Origin: Pachyseris speciosa
Lineage: Eukaryota; Cnidaria; Anthozoa; Scleractinia; Pachyseridae
DNA: 64,000 nt
Assembly (NCBI GenBank): GCA_016490735.1
Contig: JAEMWC010001642.1
Location: 28,501-92,500 of the forward strand
Direction of reading: 5' to 3'
Below are positions 43,544 to 55,534 of the stretch, piece after piece. A program made the position numbers and the translations under genes. The notes beneath the pieces were generated by a model. The model saw nothing but the letters and a program-made list of their open reading frames with translations. It was not told the DNA's origin and searched no databases. Every line of letters starts with the position of its first letter. Positions within the stretch are counted from its first letter, which is position 1.

Positions 43544-43770
43544 TTTTCCTCCACACGAAGTTCAAGAGGATGACTGACGTTTATTCATTTGAAATCCCTT
43601 CCTGTATTGTTTTTGTATTCGCTAAGAAAAGGCAATAAAGTTTATGTTTCTCACTCAAGAAACGCGTCATACATTACTCGCGTGTTTATATTGATCGTTC
43701 CAAACAACTTAGGTTGTCTATTGTCGTTGTTGAATGGTGGAAGGTTGTCCCATGGGCTTTTTTCTTGTAG
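43535..43770. repeat. Right TIR of the virus-like element
   Basis: Complement of 40048-40275, with a plus-strand AATAAA at 43634-43639 about 90 bp after the last stop codon. Confidence 0.85.
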
Positions 43771-44185
43771 AGTTCGTATTCAAATATGGGGCAGTTTTTA
43801 TCACTAGTTTTGAATAATCAGTGACTAACGGAGCGGAAAGCAAGAAAAGTTAGTCGAATTTATTCTTACAGACGAAACTGTTAACACTATCGGAAAATCG
43901 AACGATAATCTCGGACAACGAATTACAAGAGTGACGCTACCAACAGATTGCGCGCTATTATTTTGAAACTATCATAGAGTTTGGAAGAAACCAATTCGTG
44001 TTGACGAACAGTGGCCTAGTTTAGTCAGGTCTATTGTTGCTATTTTTCCCAAGGTTATAACAATGAGTGACGTCATGGAATCGACCCTTATACATATCAA
44101 TAACGGGAACGCACTTTTTGCGAGAGAATCTAACGGGAAGGCACACGGAACGCAAAGGGAACGCACAAACGAGGCTTAAGGTGAT
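43771..44185. repeat. Right flank: dispersed repeat interrupted by the virus-like element
   Basis: Inverted copy of 25136-25690; continues the left flank 39990-40047 when the virus-like element is removed. Confidence 0.7.
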
Positions 44186-46395
44186 TCCTCTCAATTGCAT
44201 GGCGCATCCTTACTGCGCATAATTTATGGCGTCATTTAGCGCGCGCTCGGGCGCGCGTACACTAGCAACATTGCGAATTTGCCTTGACATTGAGCTTTTT
44301 CAGCTGAAATTTTCCCTTTGTCGTCGTGTAGTAAAGGAACGAGCACGGTGACCCCCTTTTTTATTGGTGTAATGTACTCGTAACAGGCACACGAAAAACA
44401 TATTTCAAGGACAAAAAAAGTTTAATAGTAGAAGTTGGATTATTTATATATAAATGGGGTGAAACTCTGCGTTTGGAGCCAGGAAGGAGTTTGGGATGAT
44501 GAGGAAGTGGTCCAATTTCCTCACATTATTTGCAAGATCGGGCAATTTGAAATCACAATACGAAAAGAATATAGCCCGGAAAAACAATTAGGCCCTAGTT
44601 TTCACTACTATTCATAGTTTTTGCTACATAATAACAGCTTTCTTCAGTTGGTCATGCCTCCAACACTTTTTGCACAACTCCGTAAAAACAGTTAGAACAA
44701 CGAGTATGCAGGGCTAAAACAAGCAAGGTGACCCCATCTTTTTAATGCATTTTTTCAATGTCGTATGCGTGACTATCAATTGTGCCAGGTCTAAAAAAAA
44801 TCTTAATAGTACATCCTTTTCAGGGGAATGACCCTACTTCTGCGACGAGAGTGAAGGAACGGTGTCATAATTCCTTTTGCAGTTCAATCGAATGTTAATT
44901 CTGCCGTTTACCGGTTCGATCCTAGGCGTTCGATAAAAGATTGCATCCGTTCAGCCTTTCAAACAATCCGTTTCGAACGGCTTGTCTAGCCGCCGTTTCT
45001 TATCCGTTCCCTTGCTGGCCGTTCAGCTGTTTGAATGGATACCGTGTGGGAGCGCTTGGGTTACGGTATCCCACAAAATAAATCACAAAGGGATGAATTC
45101 ACAGGCTCGCTACTGAACTTGGTTGAATTGTCTAACAGCTTTGACGACTAACAGGTTACAACACAACTCATCTCAATTCACGCTGGCTCGATCGATAAAA
45201 TACACAGCCCCAAATCTAAAAAGTCTTCAATTACACTTGACATTCAACTTGTCACCACAAAATCAGCCACTTAGAATTGCTTAACTTGATAGCTCATTAT
45301 CACGCAATTAGTGTGAGCCCCAGTCTCCCACAAGCGAAAAGAATGTTTTCGCGTGACTGAGGCCAAAAGTTTATCTCCGCTGTTTGTGTTTTATTTTCGT
45401 CAAAATTGTGGCTAGGTAACATTAGCTCCAAATAACCTCACAAAATTACGTTATGTGGTGTCCAAAAAATGGAAACCGTTCCAATGTCACCAAGAGAGTA
45501 AGAAAAAAGTATAAACACCTCAATCAAATGTAAATCGGAGTTGTTTTTTTTTTTCTAACAATGAAAAAATTTCCCAGTCTGCACGGTCTGCACAGTCTGC
45601 ATGGTCCGTAGTCTGCGTTTTATCCTGACCGCTATGCTGGACAGTTTAGTTATACATTTTTCTTGCCCACTTAACCGAAGACAGCAGTTTACATAAATTA
45701 ACCGCTTGGTTGAAGATGCGATTTTAGAAAAATAATAACGGGAAATCTCCTTGATATCTTACTGTCAAACCTAGATAAATACAATCTACGGTCTTGCGTG
45801 AAATCGCCTGAATAATATTATTTAAAAGAAAGATAGTCGTGAATTTTCCCTGAGGTATACATTGTAAATTGATTAGGCTTCAAAAAATTATGGAGTGCCC
45901 GCGGAGGTTTTAGAATCAAACGATTCACAAAGAGTGAAATATTCACATCCAGACCTAATTTCGATGAAAATCTAAATACCAGGAAGAGAAAAGTTTGTTT
46001 AAAGATGTCTTTATTTAAGCTTTTTAAAAGAACACCCCACCCTTAGAAATGACAAGGCACAGGGGTCATCAGGGGAGGCAAGGTGAAAAATTGGTAACAT
46101 ATTTCTTGAGTTTGCTATAATATAAGCAGATTTTTATCTGTAAAGTTGCTCTTTGAAATATTTTGCTAACAAAACTCCAATTTTCAAGGTGCAAAATGTC
46201 CACAAAAATGCTTTTTGAGGCCTAAACTTCACCCCCCCCCCCCCCACCCCTCCCCCCTGATGCTCAACTCAGGTTTTTGCTAGAAATCAAACAAATACCA
46301 CAGTGAGTAGTTTCATCCCAAGGATTAACTACACTCAAAGTATCAAGGAGGTTTTGTTTGACCATTTCCAATTTTGCTCAAGCCTTAGCGACATT
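44186..46395. other. No recognised gene
   Basis: Contains a GC-rich palindromic patch (GCGCGCGCTCGGGCGCGCG, 44250-44270), two GGTGACCCC-containing blocks (44345, 44725) and a poly-C tract (46231-46247). No coding region supported. Confidence 0.5.
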
Positions 46396-48140
46396 CGCTC
46401 TTAACGACTCCCAAAAATACAAACTAAACACTAGAAGGCGGAAAATTTGTTTGCCCTTAAAGAACGAGAAAATTACAAAACCGTTTACTAGGTTTCAACA
46501 GATGAAGGCTCTCGTTTAAAAGATCAAATCCTCATCAACTGTTTCAGAGAACCTGGGACGTCATTCCAAACTTCAGTAAAAAGATTCTTTTAATGCTTTT
46601 GTTCCCAGGTTTGTAAAGAAGCAATTTATTATCATTATTTTGAAGATTATGTTTCGTATTGACCGTTGATCTGTAAACCTTTAGTGGGCTCCATATCGTT
46701 TCTTTCGGAGAGTTTAATTTTGTTTTTAGACTTTCACGGAAATCATCGAATCTGATGTCACAAGCCTATCGAGTGATAACTCGTGTTGTCTGATTTTTAA
46801 TACAAGGAGATCAGTATTTGATGACAAACAAACCAGTTTCGTGCAATTAATACCTCATTTCGCGGATATTTTGAAGTTCTTACCTTTTCCATCTGTTGTT
46901 CTCAGTTCTCTTTCCTCCAGTGTTCCTGCCTGATGCATACTCTGAACATGGCTGAATTTGAAGTGCCTCAGAAACAGAGGACAACTTGACTTTCGACGAA
47001 TAATAAAGGAAGTTATATGAGAAGAAAGCCGCAGGTTGAACTTTGATAATTATGGGGTATTTTGGTACCCATGCCGTTCTTGTGGTAGCAGCATGATCAG
47101 ATTAGGTCTAGGGTCGATTCCTTTCACGGGAATTGATTCCCTCTGGTCACGATTCCCTCCACTTTTTGAGATATCCTGGGACGTCATTTAAAACTTTAGT
47201 GAAAAGTTTTTTTAATGCTTTCGTCCCGAGGTTTGTAAAGGAGCAATTTATTATCATTATTTCGAAGATTAGGTTTCGTATTCACTGTTCATCTATAAAG
47301 GTTTTGGTTGGCTCATTATTGTTTCTTTCGGAGAGTTTAACTGATTTATTTCAAATCATCGAATCTGATGTCACAACCCTATCGAGTGCTTAACTCGTGC
47401 TGCCTGATTTGGTAATTTAATATAAGGACAATATTTGATGACAAACAAACCAATTTCATGCATGTTCTCAGCGCCAACTCGTCAGTGTCAAAACCGTCGC
47501 TACCGTACAATGCAGGGAATCGTGACTAAATCCGATCATGCTGCAAACACAAGTACATCATGGGTTTCACAACGTCCCATATAAAAGCTCAACCTACGGC
47601 TTTCTCCTCATAACTTTCTTTCCTGATTCGTGGAAAGTCAAGTTGTATTTTGTCCGTTGCTGAGGCGCTTCAAATTAAGCCGTGTTCAAATCGTAAACTT
47701 CAAGATCCCAATCATTTTATCCTTTGGGCAAGAATGTCTGCAGTAGGCGGCGTAAGTCGTTAACTTGCGTTTATTAAATCGGCGCATTTCTATACATTGG
47801 TATTAGTTGATGCTACACCGGCGCAAACGATTCCTTTTTCCTCCACTCAGATTATGCATCAGGCAAGAACACCACTCTCACTGGAGGGAAAAGAACTGAA
47901 GACAACAGATGGAAAAGGTAAGAACATCAAAATCCGCAAAACTGTGAGGTTTAATGGCAAGAAATTGGTTTGTTTGTTATCGGATACTGTATTTCGTCGC
48001 TTATTCGAAGGAGAGCGGTTAAGCGAGGGTACGCTTATTAAATATTTTTAAAACTAGCTGTAACTCTATTTTGGTTAATGCAAATGATGAAAGAACTCTG
48101 CAAACACAAGGAGATAGAGATGGCTGGCAGTGGCTTACGG

Positions 48141-50255
48141 AATATGGCAAGAAATGAGGGACACGCGTGCGCAGTTCGTAGCGACACTTAGAAAAATCAC
48201 GCTAAAAACATGGTGGGCATAAATAGAGAGACTTTAGTTAAGAAAATTAATTTTTTGACACACCTCTCTAAGCTTTTGACTTTTCCACTGGTTTCAATCT
48301 GATCCTGTTTCTTGACATCGATAGTCGTTCTTTGACACAAAAATTAGTCACTTTCCAGCTTTATCTGCCACGGTTTTGAACTTTGAAGTTGAGCTTTCTT
48401 CTTTGGTATTAAAAGAAAAGTATGGCGGAATGCCTTTTCCAGCTGAATCGCCTTCGAAAAATCTAACTTTGCAAGCCCGTGCGAGAACGAATTCCCTGGT
48501 ATCAATCAGAAATATTGTTCCAAAACAATGTCGTTCACGTCGATGGAACTGTTTTTCTATCACAGTTTCGGTCCAGCACGGTAATCAGCATTGAACATCG
48601 TAGTAGGTGATTTTAACTTCCCTGGCCATAAAGTGGATAGAAGGGTCAGGCTTTGCATCATCTGGTGATGATTCTTCTTTTGCAAATTTGTTGATGTATT
48701 TTTATTTATTTCAATCAGTAGAGCAACCTACTAGAGGTAACAACATCTTGGATCTCGTTTTAACAAACACCCCTTCCTTTATGTCCGAGCCTAAAACTGG
48801 TCCCCAGTTTAGAGACAGTGGACTTTCATCGGATCATTTTCCTGTCTTCTTTGACTTTGCTGTGGATGTAAATTTTAAAGACATTTCTCGCCCGAAGCGT
48901 TTTGACTTCAAAAATGCAAATTTTGAGTCTCTTAAACAAATCCTTTTGTTAACTCCACTCAGCAATGGTATTCACAACGTTAATTCCATTGAAAAATTCG
49001 ATTCTCTTTGGGATTTGTGGAATGACTTTGTTTTTGCTGCTGTAGACACCTTCGTCCTCCAGGGATATCAAAGGACTTAGCGAAGGATATCAACAAGAAG
49101 AAGACCTTATGGCGGCGTATTAAGAACTCAAAATCTCCTCAACAAGTGGAAAAATTCCGCAAGTTAAGGCAACAAATAAAAAATCGACTTCGTTATGAAA
49201 GGAGAAGGTACGTTAAAGAGATATCAAATGAAATCCATGAGAGTTCTAAGCGTTTTTGGTCGTTCTTTTCCTTTAAATGCAAGAAAAAGCCAATACCTGA
49301 CAAAGTAACCTACAATGGTGTCTCATTCTCTGATGATCGTGGACGGGCAGAAGCCTTTAATGACTTTTTCAAATCTATTTACAAGGATCATTCGAAGTGT
49401 GAAATTGATCTGAACGCGCCAATTCTTCCAGGCGTTACTGAACAATTATCTCATGTCACAGTTTCAGTTGATGAAATTGTGGACATCCTTCGTTCATTGG
49501 ACACTAAAAAGGCAATCGGTTATGATAAGCTGCCCACCATCATGTTGAAAGAATGTGCTGACTCCCTTGCTCCACCTATAACGGCAATTATTAACTTTAG
49601 TTTAAACAAAGGCTTTCAGTTATCAGATTGGCAAAAAGCAAATATTACTCCAATTTTTAAAAAAGGGAAAAGAGAGTGTGTCGAAAATTATCGCCCTGTG
49701 TCGTTACTTCCAGTGATCTCTAAAGTTCAGGAGCGGTGTGTGGTCTCGCGCCTTGTCCCTCACGTTAAGAAGATCTTGTATCCTTTCCAACATGGTTTTC
49801 AAAAGGGCAAGTCTTGCGTTACTCAGCTCATTGAAGTATTCTATGACGTTGGTCTTGTACTGGACCGCGGACTAGAATCAGACATAATTTACTTGGACTT
49901 TGCCAAGGCTTTCGATTCTGTGTGCCCGGCAAAGCTCGTGTCGAAGCTAAAAACGTTCGGAATCGATGACCCCCTACTCTCCTGGTTCTACTCATACCTA
50001 ACTGGAAGGCGTCAAAGAGTGGTTATAAATGGAACTTTCAGTAATTGGGCTGACGTTGGATCAGGTGTACCCCAGGGGTCACTTCTAGGACCGATTCTTT
50101 TTCTATTATTTGTAAATGACATGCCAAATTTAATTAATAGTGCGACGCTTGCTATGTTTGCTGACGATTCTAAATGTTATAGGATCATAAATAATGATGC
50201 TGATTTTTCGAATCTGCAGAAGGATTTATTTTCCCTCATTTCTTGCCATGGATAC
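48141..50255 (+). mobile_element. CR1/Jockey-type LINE fragment lacking both ends
   Basis: Interrupts the right arm of foldback copy 2 between positions equivalent to about 11470 and 11483 of copy 1. Contains the end of an apurinic-type endonuclease and most of the RT domain. The 3' part (thumb and 3' UTR) is missing, which target-primed insertion alone does not explain. Confidence 0.75.
48607..50255 (+). pseudogene. LINE endonuclease C-terminus and reverse transcriptase
   Basis: 48607-49080 reads QPTRGNNILDLVLTN and the SGLSSDHFPVFFDF endonuclease end (catalytic SDH). After a frameshift, 49146-50288 carries KAIGYDKLP, ITPIFKKGK, NYRPVSLLPVISK, FQKGKSCVTQL, motif A LDFAKAFDSV, GVPQGSLLGPILFLLFVNDM and motif C FADDSK. 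The frame runs into foldback DNA at about 50255. Confidence 0.85.
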
Positions 50256-50997
50256 ACCGTTCCCTTACATGCAGTGATGTCGGTGTAAATCAAGCTTTTC
50301 TTTTGGAATGACGTCCCAGGTTCCCTCAAATAGTCGGTGAAGCTTTAATCTTTTAAACGATATTTTCATCTTTTGAGCCCTAAATGGTTTTGTAATTTTA
50401 ACTTCAGTAACTGCTTTAAGATTAGGCTTCATGCTAAAGGCTTCCATTTACAACAGTGTAACTTATAGTAACACAGAGGGTAAATGAATTTTGTCCTCTA
50501 ATTTATATAATTAATGCTCCTATGCTGTTTGTGTCCTCTAACGCTTAAATAAAACAAAGCTTATCAAGAACCGTGAGATTGTTGCATGGCCTTTATATTC
50601 ACCGTCATTTTCCTTTTAAATTGAAATTTTTGTCAGGCGAAATAAGAGATCTGTTTGTATACATACGTTTCGCCGGTATCATTAAGACGTGACTCAGTTC
50701 AATTCTTTCTCATTCACAAACCAACCTCTGTGCCTTACCCACCCATCACTTCACCTACTGATCATAACACCTCCTCGGTCTCTCCGTCCGTCACTTACTA
50801 CATTATTTTCTGTCTTTTCAGATCATTTGCCAGTAACATCCAAAGATCACAGAGCTTTCCCGGTTGCCTTCTTAATGCTGGAAAAAATGCCAACCAAACC
50901 AGGATCCGATCCTCTTCTCTCTGCTTCTGGACCTATTTCAGACGGCTCAATTATAAAAGGTTGTTTTGCCTGCTGAACTTTTTACAGACGGCTTAGT

Positions 50998-51555
50998 TAT
51001 AACTCTTCTTGTGCACTGCTGAAAAAAGAATTAATCGTGGTGGCGTGTGACTGAAAATCTCTCTGCCATTTTTCAATCCCCTTCAATGTGTGTTTGTACC
51101 TCGGATTTTTTATCAGAAGCCAGTAATAATACCTATTTTTCATTTTAAGCAAATTGATAGTGATATCAGTAGTTAGTTGGAACTCGCTCGCTGAAATAGA
51201 GGTGGATTTGTCCATTAGTTTTGCACTTGCCCTATCAACAAGAGGCTGTGAGATTGCCGATACAACCTGCATAACTTTCCTTATGCACTGCTAAAAAAAG
51301 AATCAATCGTGGTGGCGTGTGACTGTAAATCTCTCTGCCATTTTTCAATCCCCTTCAATGTGTGTTTGTACCTCGGATTTTTTATCAGAAGCCAGTAATA
51401 ATGCCTATTTTTCATTTTAAGCAAATTTATAGTGATATCAGTTGTTAGTTGCAACTCGCTCGCTAAAAAAAAGCTGGATTGTCCATTAGTTTTGCACTTG
51501 CCCTATCAATAAGAGGCTGTGGGATTGCCGATACAACCTGCATTTTAAGTAGTTA
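50998..51555. repeat. Tandem duplication of about 280 bp
   Basis: Two near-identical units (from about 50998 and 51280) sharing AATCGTGGTGGCGTGTGACTG and GCCGATACAACCTGCAT. The first keeps a minus-strand frame (KNRYYYWLLIKNPRYKHTL), which may be the tail of the adjacent Tx1-type LINE. Confidence 0.85.
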
Positions 51556-51589
51556 AGAAATTGCAATTTAAATCGTATTTTCCAGCGAA

Positions 51590-53110
51590 CTCTGCGTGAG
51601 AGCGGAACTTCCCATCCGCTCTCAGAAGATCTTGAATAACAGTAACAGTCCTATTAAACTATCTCCAATAGAAAATTGTTCGACCATTTATGCGAATTTG
51701 TTTGTTATTGAATATAACCCATTCCTGGTCACTCTCTTGGGGATTGTAAGAGGATTTAAGTTCAGCGAAATGATGTAACAATAACTTGTAAAGGTTTGGG
51801 AAATGTGCTTCCTCAAGAAATGTTTGGTCATAATTACAACGAAACAAAAATTTTAACCCACCGTACTTATCAAGACAAAAAATGTTCTGGAATTACCTTT
51901 CAGGACTCACTCCTTTGGTCCTTTATTAAGAATCTCGAGATCCAAACTAGTTTGAGCCATTTAGACATACTTTCCACGCTGGGTGCACGTAGCCTCCTTG
52001 GTTATAGTCGAGAAACATAGCTTTTACGCTTGATTTTGTCCCTCTTTCTTTTCCAAATGAATTTCAATATTTCAGAGTCAGCGGCCTTAATGTAATCCTT
52101 AGGAAATCAAGAATCGAAATCAGGTGTACAAGCTGCAAGATAGCTAAGCTTTTTGTTATAAGACATCTTCCGAACAGTGTAAGATTTCGAGGCTGCTAGA
52201 TATCATAAGCACATTCAATTTTTTGCAATTTTTCCTCAAAACTGTAATTATCATTTTTTTGTAGGTCATATGTCTTTGTTTGCACTAAGATGTCGTTAAT
52301 CAGTCTAACATTTTGGTCAGTGTATCTCCCTTTAATGAAACCTGATTGATCCGGATTGATTAAGTGCGTTAGGACTTTTAGCTATAACTTTGAATGCAAT
52401 TTTGTAATCTATATTAAGGAGAGTTATTGGTCGCCAGTTAGAGAGATCAGTAAGATCTGAATCTTCTTTACATATTAGAGTGTGATTACACCTTGTTTCT
52501 GAGAAATCGATATTTCACCTTCCCTAAATGACGTGTTAAAGCACTCAACCAAATCTTCTCCCAACAAGTCAAAAAAGCAGTTGTAGAACTCCCACGCGAG
52601 TCCGTCATCACCTTAGGATTTCCCTTTAGCGAATGTCCGCATAACATTGTTAAATTCTTTAACAGAGATTTCTACTTCCAATTTGTCACGTTCGTTATCC
52701 TGAAGTTTTGGTGTTTCAAGGTTCTCGACAGAAGATTCGAATGATGGCGTATGTACTTTCCGCACCGTCGGATGTAAACAGATCTCTATAAAAATGTTCA
52801 ATGTACAATAATATGTCTTTTTCTTCGTGTAAAATTTCTCTCTCCTGCCGTTTCACTTCTCTGGTTATTTTACGATTATAATTTCGCTTTTCTAAATTGA
52901 AGAAATATTTTGTTGGCTGTTCGCCTAACTCAATCCACCTGGCTTTAGACCGGATGATTGCATCTTTCCCTTTGTTTTCGTAAAGTATTCAAAGTTACTG
53001 TTTTAGTCTAATGTTTCCTGTTGTTTTTCTTTAATTTCGTCAGCGTTATTTTCTAGTTCTTCCAGTCTTTTTTTCCGGTCTTGTTCCGCTTTGCGAGACA
53101 TTTTTTGCTT
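51590..53110 (-). pseudogene. L1/Tx1-type ORF2 (RT) fragments
   Basis: Reading leftward on the minus strand: VKEFNNVMRTFAKGKS, DGLAWEFYNCF, GVITLICKEDSDLTDLSNWR, PITLLNIDYKIAFKVIAK, YTDQNVRLINDILV, then, after a gap, LEEAHFPNLYKLLLHHF and WVIFNNKQIRINGRTIFYW. The NWRPITLLN...KIxxKVIAK block is typical of L1/Tx1 RTs. No motif C is left. Confidence 0.75.
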
Positions 53111-53404
53111 TCTACTTTGAAAAAGTGATGGTAAGCACTTACTCTTATTTCCATTTTAATATCACTATATTTTCCCCAGTACAAAACAGAACATACACAC
53201 ATGCACAAAATAACATCCACATGAAACAAGCACTTCGTGGTCGTGGCATTGCTACTTGCATCTCTGCTCTCGATAGATTTACATTTCAAAATCATCCTAG
53301 CTCCCAGAAAAACGATAATTACTCAACGTAAAATTGTCAAATGACTACTTGAAATCAAAAGAAGCTGCAAAAACCGACAATCGAATTAATTAGGTTTTAC
53401 TGTG

Positions 53405-53634
53405 AGACCAAGTTACCATTGACATACAGCTTATCCGGCTCTGGAGCGCTAAAGTGGGTTCTCTGCCCTTGCTCCTTCGCAGCTTTTAAGTTGGACAGCA
53501 GGAAACGCCGCCTGTCAATCAGTTCCTTAGGCAGGTCTTCGTATATTACAAAAACAGTTCCCTTCAGTGTCCTTGCCTTCCTACGAACCTTTTCACGGTC
53601 AGTAAAACCCTTTGGAATTCGATATTCCTATTAC
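53405..53634 (-). pseudogene. L1/Tx1-type ORF1 RNA-binding C-terminal domain fragment
   Basis: An open minus-strand reading with VFVIYEDLPKELIDRRRFLL, then LKAAKEQGQ and DKLYVNGNLV, the pattern of the Transposase_22-like C-terminal domain of L1 ORF1 proteins. No start codon belongs to it. Confidence 0.6.
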
Positions 53635-54219
53635 ATGTTAAAATAAAATTATACTGGTAAAGTTCGTGTTCTTTACTTTGAGTACAATGCCTTGAAAATA
53701 GACAAGCACGACAGCAAAATACCTCCACAGCAAACTTATCGCGACGGCAACAAAAACAACAAAATAATCTTAATGGCAACAAAAAACGAACAAGCAACAT
53801 ACAACAGAAAAAAATTAAGCCAAAATACAACAAACTACGAGAGCCAAATACCTGAACGACAGCGAAATAACGAAGACAGTTTTTACTCTGAATGAAATTT
53901 ACTTTGTTTACCTCACAACTTAGCCAACTTTCATTTCCCGGAGAAATAATGAATTCATTAAATGCCTTCATGTCACTTAATGTAAACTCCTGCGGCATGC
54001 GTTTTTTCAAAACTGTTCAAAAAATTCGCAGTACGTGTTTTATCGTGTCTGTATATTGAAGCTAATGACTGAAGAGCAAGTCTAAGAACTGAAAAGGAGC
54101 ATTACATCGGCCAAAATTGCTGGCTAGAGAATTTTTTTGTTAGCTTATTCGATGTCTTCTACTCCATTAGTGAAATCCCTATATCATTCGCCAATACCAC
54201 CCAGGCGATTCAAACCAGA

Positions 54220-54447
54220 AATATCCCGCGCTTTAAGACTGTTGTAACGACCATACTCTATATTGATGACTTTGAGACTAAATTACGAAAACTACTCCGA
54301 TTTACTGAACTTTGAGATAATCCGACCTTTCATTCGACCTGAATTCCGGCCTGACTTGAATCAATGTTTAAAAGAATGTTCTTGAATGCTCGCCGATCCT
54401 CGTGTTCCAATCCGATACTCGACACCATTCCTAACTCGGTTACATCA
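54220..54447 (-). repeat. Probable BEL/Pao 3' LTR start (copy C)
   Basis: Same polypurine-like tract and TGATGTAACCGAG start as in copy B; the far end is undefined because similarity to copy B runs on to 53645. Confidence 0.4.
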
Positions 54448-54539
54448 CATTCTCCACTTATAGACAGAGTCAATCATCAGGTGAAAAGAAACGACAACAA
54501 TTTAGACTAAAGTTCAATGTTCAAAGTTTTAGAGTTTCA

Positions 54540-54810
54540 TTGTTCATGGTGCAGCAACTACTGTCGGAATGCCTCCTCACCTCTAATCCTCTGCACGTTT
54601 ATATTCCTGACTCTCTGTGCAGGTCCAACAGGAGGTTTGTCAACTTCTAGAGAGTAGAGTTTCTGAATCGGACGCTTCATGAGAATCCTTCGAAGAGATT
54701 TATCCACCATTATCACCTATGCAGCACGGACTGTGTTATCTCTTCCTTTCAACAGCTTCTCTACCTTTCCCATTCTCGACTGTTTTCTTGGTGTTTTGTC
54801 TGCATAAATG
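54540..54810 (-). pseudogene. BEL/Pao integrase C-terminal tail (copy C)
   Basis: Matches 13320-13580 of copy B almost base for base, including the ACAGCTTCTCTACCTTTCCCA block (GKVEKLLKGRDN reading). Cut at 54814 by the TA-flanked element. Confidence 0.7.
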
Positions 54811-54814
54811 TGTA

Positions 54815-55494
54815 ATATATAGATTTAGCCACGCCTAAAAGCGGAGCTCCACGATTATTATTTTTTACCGGTATTGAGCAATACCGCATGGCTTTCCTTG
54901 CGCCAGTATTTTCTTTTTAGAGCAGTCAACAGGAATTGACTGTGGTTTTAAACCCCCAAAACATTACAAGAAAACAATACAATCGACGCGTGCATTTGTT
55001 CGAAAACAAATTTAGCAATCTAAGAATGATCAAATATTTTCATCTAGCATCGTTGGAAGAGCATGTTTCAACGTTTAGCCACCTCTCACAATAGTGCATT
55101 AAATGGCTTTCCATGTTTGATTTAGATCAAACATGTTCATCCAAAATTTCGCATTTCGAACAAATGTTTGATCGTTAAGCTACCCCAACAAACAAATCGT
55201 AAACAACGGTAAAAAGCAACCAAATAAATTACATAACGTCGAAAATTTCAGCGATAATACGAAAAAATCATTTTTTGGACTCACTTGGTCCGCTGTTTGG
55301 TCAAACATTGCTATGCGTTTAGCAACCAAACGTTATGGGTGACAAACACGATGTTGGATGAAAATGTTTGATCTTTAGCCGGGGCTTAACAAACATATTT
55401 CGCAGTACGTTAAGCTTAGACATAAACTTAAATGTCGTAGAAAAGAGAAAAAAGAAAACAATCCAGATATTTTGTATAGGTAATCGCATGGGCT

Positions 55495-55534
<40 letters not shown>

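Larger units (their letters stand above)
40048..43770. mobile_element. Virus-like element with TIRs (Polinton/adintovirus-like, compact)
   Basis: 3723 bp bounded by inverted repeats (CTACAGTAAAAAAGCCC at the left, its near-complement at the right). TIRs are about 228-236 bp. Two gene arms diverge from a central purine-rich tract: four minus-strand genes to the left, three plus-strand genes to the right. Each arm ends in a protein with an acidic tail (EDEDD, YQEDD) whose last codons lie inside the TIR. The ATPase and the small structural-type proteins are of kinds I associate with adintovirus/Polinton-type DNA elements. No PolB, integrase or double-jelly-roll capsid gene is visible. Multiple stops and frameshifts mark it as an old endogenous copy. 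Confidence 0.65.
47734..50976 (+). pseudogene. Second copy of the foldback-element small gene
   Basis: Equivalent exons 47734-47751, 47821-47917 and 50822-50976 have exactly the same lengths as copy 1 (18, 97, 155 nt) and stay open (LSLEGKELKTTDGK, then AFPVAFLMLEKMPTKPGSD). The exon 2 acceptor has changed from ACAG to ACCG and intron 2 now contains a 2.1-kb LINE, so splicing is probably impaired. TATA box at 47580-47585. Confidence 0.45.
46400..50990. mobile_element. Giant palindromic (foldback) element, copy 2
   Basis: Left arm 46400-47165, spacer to 47575, right arm 47577-48140 and 50256-50990, matching copy 1 at 9470-12400. The right arm is split by a LINE at 48141-50255. The outer left arm present in copy 1 (8860-9460) is absent. 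The arrangement foldback element then BEL/Pao 3' end is the same as in copy 1. Confidence 0.75.
51590..53640 (-). mobile_element. L1/Tx1-type LINE remnant
   Basis: Minus strand, 5' to 3' from 53640 leftward. It begins with an ORF1-like RNA-binding end, followed by ORF2 linker and RT pieces, and a C-terminal piece ending near 51590. Internally deleted and frameshifted. It separates foldback copy 2 from BEL/Pao copy C, which adjoin each other in locus 1. Confidence 0.75.
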
